From contig JBBDHG010000452.1 in assembly GCA_037951165.1 (NCBI GenBank), positions 1 through 64,000 of the forward strand: a stretch of 64,000 bases of DNA, in the 5' to 3' direction. The position numbers were made by a program, and so were the translations under genes. Below the pieces are notes generated by a model. That model had not been told where the DNA came from, ran no database searches, and was given only the letters and a program-made list of their open reading frames with translations. The stretch's first letter is position 1; every line of letters starts with the position of its first letter. Below, one piece after another: positions 1 to 11,241 of the stretch. Source of the DNA: Lophius americanus. Its lineage: Eukaryota > Chordata > Actinopteri > Lophiiformes > Lophiidae.

Positions 1-530
1 ACTTTCATTATTTTAGCTGAAATCATAAACTTTGTAGTTTTGGCCTTGTCTCTCTGAGGTAAGTCTGTTTTTGCAAACATGTGTCAATTTGCTCCAAAAG
101 CACTTAGAAGCAGGTTTCAACACTAGATATAATAAGATTTTCTTTAATATGAAGTAATACAAGGTTATTACTAACTTTCATTTTTTTAGTTGATATCATA
201 AACTTTGTAATTTTGGCCTTGTCTCTCTGAGGTAAGTCTGTTTTTGAAAAAATTTGTCAATTTGCTCCAAAAGCACTTAGAAAGAGGTTTCAAGCTAGAT
301 ATAATAAGATTTGCTTTAACATGAAGTAATACAAGGTTATTACTAACTTTAATTTTTTTAGCTGAAATCATAAACTTTGTAATTTTGGCCTTGTCTCTCC
401 GAGGTAAGTCTGTTTTTGCAAATCTGTCAATTTGCTCCAAAAGCACTTAGAAGCAGGTTTCAACACTAGATATAATACGATTTGCTTTAATATGAAGGAA
501 TACAAGGTTATTACTAACTTTCATTATTTT
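1..530 (+). repeat. Segment matching 2761-3290 (16-monomer spacing, 2760 bp)
   Basis: The first three monomers match 2761-3290 with few differences. They share the TTCATTATTTTAGC start, the AAAGAGG monomer and the GCAAATCTG/ATACGATTTG monomer. Differences include CTCCGAGG here versus CTCTGAGG there and CAACACTAG versus CAAGCTAG. The left limit is cut by the window edge. Confidence 0.7.
190..361 (+). repeat. Monomer class with AAAAAATTTGTC and TTAGAAAGAGG
   Basis: 172-bp class with GAAAAAATTTGTC (or GAAAAAAATTGTC) and AGAAAGAGGTTTC, CAAGCTAG and TTTAACATGAAG. It recurs at about 3.0, 4.2, 7.0, 9.6, 11.3, 12.5, 13.7, 17.9, 18.5, 20.6, 22.3, 23.7, 25.8, 27.5, 30.3, 36.5 and 49.4 kb, so it is a useful phase marker. 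The copy shown also has a private GATATCAT near its start. Confidence 0.85.
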
Positions 531-705
531 AGTTGAAATCATAAACTTTGTAATTTTGGCCTTGTCTCTCTGAGGTAAGTCTGTTTTTGCAAACATGTGT
601 AAATTTGCTCCAAAAGCACTTAGAAGCAGGTTTCAAGCTAGATATAATAAGATTTTCTTTAATATGAAGGAATATAAGGTTATTACTAACTTTCATTTTT
701 TTTAG

Positions 706-878
706 CTGAAGTCATGAACTTTTTAATTTTGGCCTTGTCTCTCTCAGGTAAGTCTGTTTTGGCAAACATGTGTCAATTTGCTCCAAAAGCACTTAGAAGC
801 AGGTTTCAACACTAGATATAATAAGATTTGCTTTAATATGAAGTAATACAAGGTTATTACTAACTTTCATTTTTTTAG
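706..878 (+). repeat. Monomer class with GAAGTCATGAACTTTTTAA and CTCTCTCAGG
   Basis: Diagnostic states are GAAGTCAT, CTTTTTAATTTTGG, CTCTCTCAGGTAAG (or GTATG) and GTTTTGGCAAAC. It usually follows a monomer with GAATATAAGG and an extra T in the T tract. The C in CTCAG replaces the TGAG found elsewhere but keeps the AG|GT donor. A subtype with GTCATGCAC occurs only at about 5.36, 7.27, 7.96, 9.87 and 10.21 kb. Confidence 0.85.
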
Positions 879-1050
879 TTGAAATCATAAACTTTGTAAT
901 TTTGGCCTTGTCTCTCTGAGGTAAGTCTGTTTTTTAAAAAATGTGTCAATTTGCTCCAAAAGCACTTAGAAGCAGGTTTCAAGCTAGATATAATAAGATT
1001 TGCTTTAATATGAAGTAATACAAGGTTATTACTAACTTTAATTTTTTTAG

Positions 1051-1223
1051 CTGAAGTCATAAACTTTGTAATTTTGGCCTTTTGGGTCTCTGAGGTAAGT
1101 CTGTTTTTGCAAATCTGTCAATTTGCTCCAAAAGCACTTAGAAGCAGGTTTCAACACTAGATATAATAAGATTTGCTTTAATATGAAGTAATACAAGGTT
1201 ATTAGTAACTTTCATTTTTTTAG
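1051..1223 (+). repeat. Monomer class with CCTTTTGGGTCTC insertion and shortened CAAATCTGTC
   Basis: This class has a 2-bp longer CCTTTTGGGTCTCTGAGG in place of CCTTGTCTCTCTGAGG. It also has a 2-bp shorter GCAAATCTGTC (or GCAAACCTGTC) in place of GCAAACATGTGTC, so total length stays at 173. The CCTGTC form often carries GTTATTGC. The class is frequent throughout the window and usually marks the same position within a HOR. Confidence 0.85.
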
Positions 1224-1396
1224 TTGAAATCATAAACTTTGTAATTTTGGCCTTGTCTCTCTGAGGTAAGTCTGTTTTTGCAAACATGTGTCAATTTGCT
1301 CCAAAAGCACTTAGAAGCAGGTTTCAACACTAGATATAATAAGATTTGCTTTAATATGAAGGAATACAAGGTTATTACTAACTTTCATTTTTTTAG
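1224..1396 (+). repeat. Reference monomer, common 173-bp class
   Basis: Exemplar of the commonest class, taken from the base after one T-tract AG to the next T-tract AG. Diagnostic states are CCTTGTCTCTCTGAGG, GTTTTTGCAAACATGTGTC, GCTCCAAAAGCACTTAGAAGC, CAACACTAG and a C in the ACTTTCATTTTTTTAG tract. It contains AG|GTAAGT near the end of its first 42 bases and TACTAAC near its 3' end. Close relatives differ in GAAGTAATAC versus GAAGGAATAC and in GATTTGCTTT versus GATTTTCTTT. Confidence 0.9.
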
Positions 1397-3809
1397 TTGA
1401 AATCATAAACTTTGTAATTTTTGTCTTGTCTCTCTGAGGTAAGTCTGTTTTTGAAAAAATGTGTCAATTTGCTCCAAAAGCACTTAGAAGCAGGTTTCAA
1501 GCTAGATATAATAAGATTTGCTTTAACATGAAGTAATACAAAGTTATTACTAACTTTAATTTTTTTAGTTGAAATCATACACTTTGTAATTTTGGCCTTT
1601 TGGGTCTCTGAGGTAAGTCTGTTATTGCAAACATGTCAATTTGCTCCAAAAGCACTTAGAAGCAGGTTTCAACACTAGATATAATAAGATTTTCTTTAAT
1701 ATGAAGGAATACAAGGTTATTACTAACTTTCATTATTTTAGCTGAAATCATAAACTTTGTAGTTTTGGCCTTGTCTCTCTGAGGTAAGTCTGTTTTTGCA
1801 AACATGTGTCAATTTGCTCCAAAAGCACTTAAAAGCAGGTTTCAACACTAGATATAATAAGATTTGCTTTAATATGAAGTAATACAAGGTTATTACTAAC
1901 TTTCATTTTTTTAGTTGGAATCATAAACTTTGTAATTTTGGCCTTGTCTCTCTGAGGTAAGTCTGTTTTTTAAAAAATGTGTCAATTTGCTCCAAAAGCA
2001 CTTAGAAGCAGGTTTCAAGCTAGATATAATAAGATTTGCTTTAATATGAAGTAATACAAGGTTATTACTAACTTTAATTTTTTTAGCTGAAATCATAAAC
2101 TTTGTAATTTTGGCCTTTTGGGTCTCTGAGGTAAGTCTGTTTTTGCAAATCTGTCAATTTGCTCCAAAAGCACTTAGAAGCAGGTTTCAACACTAGATAT
2201 AATAAGATTTGCTTTAATATGAAGTAATACAAGGTTATTAGTAACTTTCATTTTTTTAGTTGAAATCATAAACTTTGTAATTTTGGCCTTGTCTCTCTGA
2301 GGTAAGTCTGTTTTTGCAAACATGTGTCAATTTGCTCCAAAAGCACTTAGAAGCAGGTTTCAACACTAGATATAATAAGATTTGCTTTAATATGAAGGAA
2401 TACAAGGTTATTACTAACTTTCATTTTTTTAGTTGAAATCATAAACTTTGTAATTTTTGTCTTGTCTCTCTGAGGTAAGTCTGTTTTTGAAAAAATGTGT
2501 CAATTTGCTCCAAAAGCACTTAGAAGCAGGTTTCAAGCTAGATATAATAAGATTTGCTTTAACATGAAGTAATACAAAGTTATTACTAACTTTAATTTTT
2601 TTAGTTGAAATCATACACTTTGTAATTTTGGCCTTTTGGGTCTCTGAGGTAAGTCTGTTATTGCAAACATGTCAATTTGCTCCAAAAGCACTTAGAAGCA
2701 GGTTTCAACACTAGATATAATAAGATTTTCTTTAATATGAAGGAATACAAGGTTATTACTAACTTTCATTATTTTAGCTGAAATCATAAACTTTGTAGTT
2801 TTGGCCTTGTCTCTCTGAGGTAAGTCTGTTTTTGCAAACATGTGTCAATTTGCTCCAAAAGCACTTAGAAGCAGGTTTCAAGCTAGATATAATAAGATTT
2901 TCTTTAATATGAAGTAATACAAGGTTATTACTAACTTTCATTTTTTTAGTTGAAATCATAAACTTTGTAATTTTGGCCTTGTCTCTCTGAGGTAAGTCTG
3001 TTTTTGAAAAAAATTGTCAATTTGCTCCAAAAGCACTTAGAAAGAGGTTTCAAGCTAGATATAATAAGATTTGCTTTAACATGAAGTAATACAAGGTTAT
3101 TACTAACTTTAATTTTTTTAGCTGAAATCATAAACTTTGTAATTTTGGCCTTGTCTCTCTGAGGTAAGTCTGTTTTTGCAAATCTGTCAATTTGCTCCAA
3201 AAGCACTTAGAAGCAGGTTTCAACACTAGATATAATACGATTTGCTTTAATATGAAGGAATACAAGGTTATTACTAACTTTCATTTTTTTAGTTGAAATC
3301 ATAAACTTTGTAATTTTTGTCTTGTCTCTCTGAGGTAAGTCTGTTTTTGAAAAAATGTGTCAATTTGCTCCAAAAGCACTTAGAAGCAGGTTTCAAGCTA
3401 GATATAATAAGATTTGCTTTAACCTGAAGTAATACAAGGTTATTACTAACTTTCATTTTTTTAGTTGAAATCATAAACTTTGTAATTTTTGTCTTGTCTC
3501 TCTGAGGTAAGTCTGTTTTTGAAAAAATGTGTCAATTTGCTCCATAAGCACTTAGAAGCAGGTTTCAAGCTAGATATAATAAGATTTGCTTTAACATGAA
3601 GTAATACAAGGTTATTACTAACTTTAATTTTTTTAGTTGAAATCATACACTTTGTAATTTTGGCCTTTTGGGTCTCTGAGGTAACTCTGTTATTGCAAAC
3701 CTGTCAATTTGCTCCAAAAGCACTTAGAAGCAGGTTTCAACACTAGATATAATAAGATTTTCTTTAATATGAAGGAATACAAGGTTATTACTAACTTTCA
3801 TTATTTTAG

Positions 3810-3981
3810 CTGAAATCATAAACTTTGTAGATTTGGCCTTGTCTCTCTGAGGTAAGTCTGTTTTTGCAAACATGTGTCAATTTGCTGCAAAAGGACTTAG
3901 AAGCAGGTTTCAAGCTATATATAATAAGATCTGCTTTAACATGAAGTAATACAAGGTTATTACTATCTTTAATTTTTTTAG
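3810..3981 (+). repeat. Monomer class with GCTGCAAAAGGACTT and AGATCTGC
   Basis: 172-bp class with GCTGCAAAAGGACTTAG (later GCCGCAAAAGGACTTAG), CTATATATAATAAG or CTAGATATAATAAG, and AGATCTGCTTTAAC. It is followed by a changed branch box, TACTATC. The GCTGC form is confined mainly to the left 16 kb and about 45-55 kb. The GCCGC form, preceded by GTGTTAATTT, appears from about 21.3 kb rightwards and is one of the few recurring CpG-bearing variants. Confidence 0.85.
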
Positions 3982-4368
3982 CTGAAATCATAAACTTTGT
4001 AGTTTTGGCCTTGTCTCTCTGAGGTAAGTCTGTTTTTGCAAACATGTGTCAATTTGCTCCAAAAGCACTTAGAAGCAGGTTTCAACACTAGATATAATAA
4101 GATTTTCTTTAATATGAAGTAATACAAGGTTATTACTAACTTTCATTTTTTTAGTTGAAATCATAAACTTTGTAATTTTGGCCTTGTCTCTCTGAGGTAA
4201 GTCTGTTTTTGAAAAAATTTGTCAATTTGCTCCAAAAGCACTTAGAAAGAGGTTTCAAGCTAGATATAATAAGATTTGCTTTAACATGAAGTAATACAAG
4301 GTTATTACTAACTTTAATTTTTTTAGCTGAAATCATAAACTTTGTAATTTTGGCCTTGTCTCTCTGAG

Positions 4369-5309
4369 GTAAGTCTGTTTTGCAAATCTGTCAATTTGCT
4401 CCAAAAGCACTTAGAAGCAGGTTTCAACACTAGATATAATACGATTTGCTTTAATATGAAGGAATACAAGGTTATTACTAACTTTCATTTTTTTAGTTGA
4501 AATCATAAACTTTGTAATTTTTGTCTTGTCTCTCTGAGGTAAGTCTGTTTTGAAAAAATGTGTCAATTTGCTCCAAAAGCACTTAGAAGCAGGTTTCAAG
4601 CTAGATATAATAAGATTTGCTTTAACCTGAAGTAATACAAGGTTATTACTAACTTTCATTTTTTTAGTTGAAATCATAAACTTTGTAATTTTTGTCTTGT
4701 CTCTCTGAGGTAAGTCTGTTTTTGCAAACATGTGTCAATTTGCTGCAAAAGGACTTAGAAGCAGGTTTCAAGCTATATATAATAAGATCTGCTTTAACAT
4801 GAAGTAATACAAGGTTATTACTATCTTTAATTTTTTTTAGCTGAAATCATAAACTTTGTAATTTTGGCCTTGTCTCTCTGACGTAAGTCTGTTTTTGCAA
4901 ACATGTGTCAATTTGCTCCAAAAGCACTTAGAAGCAGGTTTCAACACTAGATATAATAAGATTTGCTTTAATATGAAGTAATACAAGGTTATTACTAACT
5001 TTCATTTTTTTAGTTGAAATCATAAACTTTGTAATTTTGGCCTTGTCTCTCTGAGGTAAGTCTGTTTTTGAAAAAATGTGTCAATTTGCTCCAAAAGCAC
5101 TTAGAAGCAGTTTTCAAGCTAGATATAATAAGCTTTGCTTTAACATGAAGTAATACAAGGTTATTACTAACTTTAATTTTTTTAGCTGAAATCATAAACT
5201 TTGTAATTTTGGCCTTGTCTCTCTGAGGTAAGTCTGTTTTTGCAAACATGTGTAAATTTGCTCCAAAAGCACTTAGAAGCAGGTTTCAAGCTAGATATAA
5301 TAAGATTTT
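4369..5309 (+). repeat. Mosaic segment joining pieces of nearby HORs
   Basis: 4369-4740 matches 3163-3535 (7-monomer offset) but lacks one T at about 4380 and another at about 4547. From about 4730 the sequence follows the GCTGCAAAAGG monomer of 3.87 kb (5-monomer offset). Its donor reads GACGTAAG at about 4880. The rest, including AAGCTTTGC at about 5130 and GTGTAAATTTGC at about 5250, resembles 16.2-16.5 kb. No simple HOR is evident inside it. Confidence 0.6.
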
Positions 5310-7480
5310 CTTTAATATGAAGGAATATAAGGTTATTACTAACTTTCATTTTTTTTAGCTGAAGTCATGCACTTTTTAATTTTGGCCTTGTCTCTCTCAG
5401 GTATGTCTGTTTTGGCAAACATGTGTCAATTTGCTCCAAAAGCACTTGGAAGCAGGTTTCAACACTAGATATAATAAGATTTTCTTTAATATGAAGTAAT
5501 ACAAGGTTATTACTAACTTTCATTTTTTTAGTTGAAGTCATAAACTTTGTAATTTTGGCCTTGTCTCTCTGAGGTAAGTCTGTTTTTTAAAAAATGTGTC
5601 AATTTGCTCCAAAAGCACTTAGAAGCAGGTTTCAAGCTAGATATAATAAGATTTGCTTTAATATGAAGTAATACAAGGTTATTACTAACTTTAATTTTTT
5701 TAGCTGAAATCATAAACTTTGTAATTTTGGCCTTTTGGGTCTCTGAGGTAAGTCTGTTTTTGCAAATCTGTCAATTTGCTCCAAAAGCACTTAGAAGCAG
5801 GTTTCAACACTAGATATAATAAGATTTGCTTTAATATGAAGTAAAAACAAGGTTATTAGTAACTTTCATTTTTTTAGTTGAAATCATAAACTTTGTAATT
5901 TTGGCCTTGTGTCTATGAGGTAAGTCTGTTTTTGCAAACATGTGTCAATTTGCTCCAAAAGCAATTAGAAGCAGGTTTCAACACTAGATATAATAAGATT
6001 TGCTTTAATATGAAGGAATACAAGGTTATTACTAACTTTCATTTTTTTAGTTGAAATCATAAACTTTGTAATTTTTGTCTTGTCTCTCTGAGGTAAGTCT
6101 GTTTTTGAAAAAATGTGTCAATTTGCTCCAAAAGCACTTAGAAGCAGGTTTCAAGCTAGATATAATAAGATTTGCTTTAACATGAAGTAATACAAAGTTA
6201 TTACTAACTTTCATTTTTTTAGTTGAAATCATACACTTTGTAATTTTGGCCTTTTGGGTCTCTGAGGTAAGTCTGTTATTGCAAACCTGTCAATTTGCTC
6301 CAAAAGCACTTAGAAGCAGGTTTCAACACTAGATATAATAAGATTTTCTTTAATATGAAGGAATACAAGGTTATTACTAACTTTCATTATTAATTTTTTT
6401 AGCTGAAATCATAAACTTTGTAGTTTTGGCCTTGTCTCTCTGAGGTAAGTCTGTTTTTGCAAACATGTGTCAATTTGCTGCAAAAGGACTTAGAAGCAGG
6501 TTTCAAGCTATATATAATAAGATCTGCTTTAACATGAAGTAATACAAGGTTATTACTATCTTTAATTTTTTTAGCTGAAATCATAAACTTTGTAGTTTTG
6601 GCCTTGTCTCTCTGAGGTAAGTCTGTTTTTGAAAAAATGTGTCAATTTGCTCCAAAAGCACTTAGAAGCAGGTTTCAAGCTAGATATAATAAGATTTGCT
6701 TTAACCTGAAGTAATACAAGGTTATTACTAACTTTCATTTTTTTAGTTGAAATCATAAACTTTGTAATTTTTGTCTTGTCTCTCTGAGGTAAGTCTGTTT
6801 TTGAAAAAATGTGTCAATTTGCTCCATAAGCACTTAGAAGCAGGTTTCAAGCTAGATATAATAAGATTTGCTTTAACATGAAGTAATACAAGGTTATTAC
6901 TAACTTTCATTTTTTTAGTTGAAATCATAAACTTTGTAATTTTGGCCTTGTCTCTCTGAGGTAAGTCTGTTTTTCAAAAAATTTGTCAATTTGCTCCAAA
7001 AGCACTTAGAAAGAGGTTTCAAGCTAGATATAATAAGATTTGCTTTAACATGAAGTAATACAAGGTTATTACTAACTTTAATTTTTTTAGCTGAAATCAT
7101 AAACTTTGTAATTTTGGCCTTTTGGGTCTCTGAGGTAAGTCTGTTATTGCAAACCTGTCAATTTGCTCCAAAAGCACTTAGAAGCAGGTTTCAACACTAG
7201 ATATAATAAGATTTTCTTTAATATGAAGGAATATAAGGTTATTACTAACTTTCATTTTTTTTTAGCTGAAGTCATGCACTTTTCAATTTTGGCCTTGTCT
7301 CTCTCAGGTATGTCTGTTTTGGCAAACATGTGTCAATTTGCTCCAAAAGCACTTAGAAGCAGGTTTCAACACTAGATATAATAAGATTTGCTTTAATATG
7401 AAGTAATACAAGGTTATTACTAACTTTCATTTTTTTAGTTGAAATCATAAACTTTGTAATTTTGGCCTTGTCTCTCTGAG

Positions 7481-7610
7481 GTAAGTCTGTTTTTTAAAAA
7501 ATGTGTCAATTTGCTCCAAAAGCACTTAGAAGCAGGTTTCAAGCTAGATATAATAAGATTTGCTTTAATATGAAGTAATACAAGGTTATTACTAACTTTA
7601 ATTTTTTTAG
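7481..7610 (+). other. Intron-like segment of the monomer (exemplar)
   Basis: This segment begins GTAAGT directly after AG. It has a TACTAAC box at 7590-7596 and a T-rich tract, and ends in AG at 7610. The order, the spacing of the branch A (15 nt from the AG) and the AT-rich body of 130 nt fit a short spliceosomal intron of the plant or fungal kind. Almost all monomers keep the donor. Acceptors and branch boxes are somewhat more variable. Whether the array is transcribed or spliced cannot be seen here, so this is a sequence resemblance and not a demonstrated intron. Confidence 0.45.
7574..7593 (+). repeat. Monomer-internal inverted repeat (7-bp arms, 6-bp loop)
   Basis: AGTAATA at 7574-7580 and TATTACT at 7587-7593 are perfect reverse complements separated by CAAGGT. 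The right arm overlaps the TACTAAC box. This dyad is present wherever a monomer has both GAAGTAATAC and TTATTACTAAC. It has one mismatch in GAAGGAATAC, GAAGTAAAAC or TTATTAGTAAC monomers. It is given here once as an exemplar for the array. Confidence 0.7.
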
Positions 7611-9779
7611 CTGAAATCATAAACTTTGTAATTTTGGCCTTTTGGGTCTCTGAGGTAAGTCTGTTTTTGCAAATCTGTCAATTTGCTCCAAAAGCACTTA
7701 GAAGCAGGTTTCAACACTAGATATAATAAGATTTGCTTTAATATGAAGTAAAACAAGGTTATTAGTAACTTTCATTTTTTTAGTTGAAATCATAAACTTT
7801 GTAATTTTGGCCTTGTCTCTCTGAGGTAAGTCTGTTTTTGAAAAAATGTGTCAATTTGCTCCAAAAGCACTTAGAAGCAGGTTTCAAGCTAGATATAATA
7901 AGATTTGCTTTAATATGAAGGAATATAAGGTTATTACTAACTTTCATTTTTTTTAGCTGAAGTCATGCACTTTTTAATTTTGGCCTTGTCTCTCTCAGGT
8001 ATGTCTGTTTTGGCAAACATGTGTCAATTTGCTCCAAAAGCACTTAGAAGCAGGTTTCAACACTAGATATAATAAGATTTTCTTTAATATGAAGTAATAC
8101 AAGGTTATTACTAACTTTCATTTTTTTAGTTGAAATCATAAACTTTGTAATTTTGGCCTTGTCTCTCTGAGGTAAGTCTGTTTTTTAAAAAATGTGTCAA
8201 TTTGCTCCAAAAGCACTTAGAAGCAGGTTTCAAGCTAGATATAATAAGATTTGCTTTAATATGAAGTAATACAAGGTTATTACTAACTTTAATTTTTTTA
8301 GCTGAAATCATAAACTTTGTAATTTTGGCCTTTTGGGTCTCTGAGGTAAGTCTGTTTTTGCAAATCTGTCAATTTGCTCCAAAAGCACTTAGAAGCAGGT
8401 TTCAACACTAGATATAATAAGATTTGCTTTAATATGAAGTAAAACAAGGTTATTAGTAACTTTCATTTTTTTAGTTGAAATCATAAACTTTGTAATTTTG
8501 GCCTTGTGTCTATGAGGTAAGTCTGTTTTTGCAAACATGTGTCAATTTGCTCCAAAAGCACTTAGAAGCAGGTTTCAACACTAGATATAATAAGATTTGC
8601 TTTAATATGAAGGAATACAAGGTTATTACTAACTTTCATTTTTTTAGTTGAAATCATAAACTTTGTAATTTTTGTCTTGTCTCTCTGAGGTAAGTCTGTT
8701 TTTGAAAAATGTGTCAATTTGCTCCAAAAGCACTTAGAAGCAGGTTTCAAGCTAGATATAATAAGATTTGCTTTAACATGAAGTAATACAAAGTTATTAC
8801 TAACTTTCATTTTTTTAGTTGAAATCATACACTTTGTAATTTTGGCCTTTTGGGTCTCTGAGGTAAGTCTGTTATTGCAAACCTGTCAATTTGCTCCAAA
8901 AGCACTTAGAAGCAGGTTTCAACACTAGATATAATAAGATTTTCTTTAATATGAAGGAATACAAGGTTATTACTAACTTTCATTATTAATTTTTTTAGCT
9001 GAAATCATAAACTTTGTAGTTTTGGCCTTGTCTCTCTGAGGTAAGTCTGTTTTTGTAAACATGTGTCAATTTGCTGCAAAAGGACTTAGAAGCAGGTTTC
9101 AAGCTATATATAATAAGATCTGCTTTAACATGAAGTAATACAAGGTTATTACTATCTTTAATTTTTTTAGCTGAAATCATAAACTTTGTAGTTTTGGCCT
9201 TGTCTCTCTGAGGTAAGTCTGTTTTTGAAAAAATGTGTCAATTTGCTCCAAAAGCACTTAGAAGCAGGTTTAAAGCTAGATATAATAAGATTTGCTTTAA
9301 CCTGAAGTAATACAAGGTTATTACTAACTTTCATTTTTTTAGTTGAAATCATAAACTTTGTAATTTTTGTCTTGTCTCTCTGAGGTAAGTCTGTTTTTGA
9401 AAAAATGTGTCAATTTGCTCCATAAGCACTTAGAAGCAGGTTTCAAGCTAGATATAATAAGATTTGCTTTAACATGAAGTAATACAAGGTTATTACTAAC
9501 TTTCATTTTTTTAGTTGAAATCATAAACTTTGTAATTTTGGCCTTGTCTCTCTGAGGTAAGTCTGTTTTTCAAAAAATTTGTCAATTTGCTCCAAAAGCA
9601 CTTAGAAAGAGGTTTCAAGCTAGATATAATAAGATTTGCTTTAACATGAAGTAATACAAGGTTATTACTAACTTTAATTTTTTTAGCTGAAATCATAAAC
9701 TTTGTAATTTTGGCCTTTTGGGTCTCTGAGGTAAGTCTGTTATTGCAAACCTGTCAATTTGCTCCAAAAGCACTTAGAA

Positions 9780-10475
9780 GCAGGTTTCAACACTAGATAT
9801 AATAAGATTTTCTTTAATATGAAGGAATATAAGGTTATTACTAACTTTCATTTTTTTTTAGCTGAAGTCATGCACTTTTTATTTTTGGCCTTGTCTCTCT
9901 CAGGTATGTCTGTTTTGGCAAACATGTGTCAATTTGCTCCAAAAGCACTTAGAAGCAGGTTTCAACACTAGATATAATAAGATTTGCTTTAATATGAAGT
10001 AATACAAGGTTATTACTAACTTTCATTTTTTTAGTTGAAATCATAAACTTTGTAATTTTGGCCTTGTCTCTCTGAGGTAAGTCTGTTTTTTAAAAAATGT
10101 GTCAATTTGCTCCAAAAGCACTTAGAAGCAGGTTTCAACACTAGATATAATAAGATTTTCTTTAATATGAAGGAATATAAGGTTATTACTAACTTTCATT
10201 TTTTTTTAGCTGAAGTCATGCACTTTTTAATTTTGGCCTTGTCTCTCTCAGGTATGTCTGTTTTGGCAAACATGTGTCAATTTGCTCCAAAAGCACTTAG
10301 AAGCAGGTTTCAACACTAGATATAATAAGATTTGCTTTAATATGAAGTAATACAAGGTTATTACTAACTTTCATTTTTTTAGTTGAAATCATAAACTTTG
10401 TAATTTTGGCCTTGTCTCTCTGAGGTAAGTCTGTTTTTTAAAAAATGTGTCAATTTGCTCCAAAAGCACTTAGAA
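9780..10475 (+). repeat. Tandem dimer duplication (348 bp)
   Basis: 9780-10127 is directly repeated at 10128-10475. Both halves hold one GTCATGCAC/GTATGTC monomer with a long T9-type tract and one TTTTTTAAAAAATG monomer. The first half has CTTTTTATTTTTGG where the second has CTTTTTAATTTTGG. After the second half the sequence continues as at 7.5 kb, which suggests the duplication formed at the end of the 15-mer block. Confidence 0.75.
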
Positions 10476-11241
10476 GCAGGTTTCAAGCTAGATATAATAA
10501 GATTTGCTTTAATATGAAGTAATACAAGGTTATTACTAACTTTAATTTTTTTAGCTGAAATCATAAACTTTGTAATTTTGGCCTTTTGGGTCTCTTAGGT
10601 AAGTCTGTTTTTGCAAATCTGTCAATTTGCTCCAAAAGCACTTAGAAGCAGGTTTCAACACTAGATATAATAAGATTTGCTTTAATATGAAGTAAAACAA
10701 GGTTATTAGTAACTTTCATTTTTTTAGTTGAAATCATAAACTTTGTAATTTTGGCCTTGTCTCTCTGAGGTAAGTCTGTTTTTGAAAAAATGTGTCAATT
10801 TGCTCCAAAAGCACTTAGAAGCAGGTTTCAAGCTAGATATAATAAGATTTGCTTTAACATGAAGTAATACAAAGTTATTACTAACTTTAATTTTTTTAGT
10901 TGAAATCATACACTTTGTAATTTTGGCCTTTTGGGTCTCTGAGGTAAGTCTGTTTTTGAAAAAATGTGTCAATTTGCTCCAAAAGCACTTAGAAGCAGGT
11001 TTCAAGCTAGATATAATAAGATTTGCTTTAACCTGAAGTAATACAAGGTTATTACTAACTTTCATTTTTTTAGTTGAAATCATATACTTTGTAATTTTTG
11101 ACTTGTCTCTCTGAGGTAAGTCTGTTTTTGAAAAAATGTGTCAATTTGCTCCATAAGCACTTAGAAGCAGGTTTCAAGCTAGATATAATAAGATTTGCTT
11201 TAACATGAAGTAATACAAGGTTATTACTAACTTTCATTTTT

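Larger units (their letters stand above)
800..2871 (+). repeat. HOR: two tandem 1036-bp units (6 monomers each)
   Basis: Units are approximately 800-1835 and 1836-2871. They share the order TTTTTTAAAAAATG, GGGT/CAAATCTG, TTAGTAAC, TTTTTGTC, and a rare GTTATTGCAAACATGTC seen at about 1620 and 2656. Single differences include GAAGTCAT at about 1053 versus GAAATCAT and TTGGAATC at about 1915. Boundaries are set where the two copies stop matching and are good to a few tens of bases. Confidence 0.8.
7439..7610 (+). repeat. Reference monomer, 172-bp TTTTTTAAAAAATG class, showing splice-like layout
   Basis: 172-bp exemplar with GTCTGTTTTTTAAAAAATG and CAAGCTAG. It shows the internal layout clearly. 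The exon-like part is 7439-7480 (42 nt, ending CTCTGAG). A GTAAGT donor starts at 7481. The TACTAAC box is 7590-7596 with its branch-type A at 7595. The tract ends with AG at 7609-7610. The intron-like part is thus 130 nt, with the A 15 nt from the AG. The same class recurs at about 0.9, 1.9, 5.5, 8.1, 10.4, 19.5, 24.7 and 29.0 kb. Confidence 0.85.
7216..8500 (+). repeat. Nested 4-monomer duplication (691 bp)
   Basis: 7216-7907 is repeated at 7908-8500 with offset 691-693. It starts with the GTCATGCAC monomer and includes TTTTTTAAAAAATG, GGGT/CAAATCTG and GTAAAACAAGG/TTAGTAAC. The match ends where the second copy changes to CTTGTGTCTATGAGG. It sits across the junction of the two 15-mer copies. 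Confidence 0.75.
5310..10128 (+). repeat. HOR: 2597-bp unit (15 monomers), one full and one partial copy
   Basis: Copy 1 is about 5310-7906. Copy 2 is about 7907-10128 and stops about 370 bp short of a full unit. Shared private marks are GTCATGCAC (5361 and 7962), CCTTGTGTCTATGAGG (5911 and 8508) and TTCATTATTAATTTTTTTAGC (about 6385 and 8980). Differences are mainly single indels: GTAAAAAC versus GTAAAAC near 5842 and one missing A near 8706. Confidence 0.82.

Noticed and set aside
6380..6400. Possible mobile-element target duplication at TTCATTATTAATTTTTTTAG
   Set aside because: The extra bases look like a join of two known tract variants (TTCATTATTTTAG and TTTAATTTTTTTAG). The same form recurs at about 8980 as part of the 15-mer HOR, with no inserted element.
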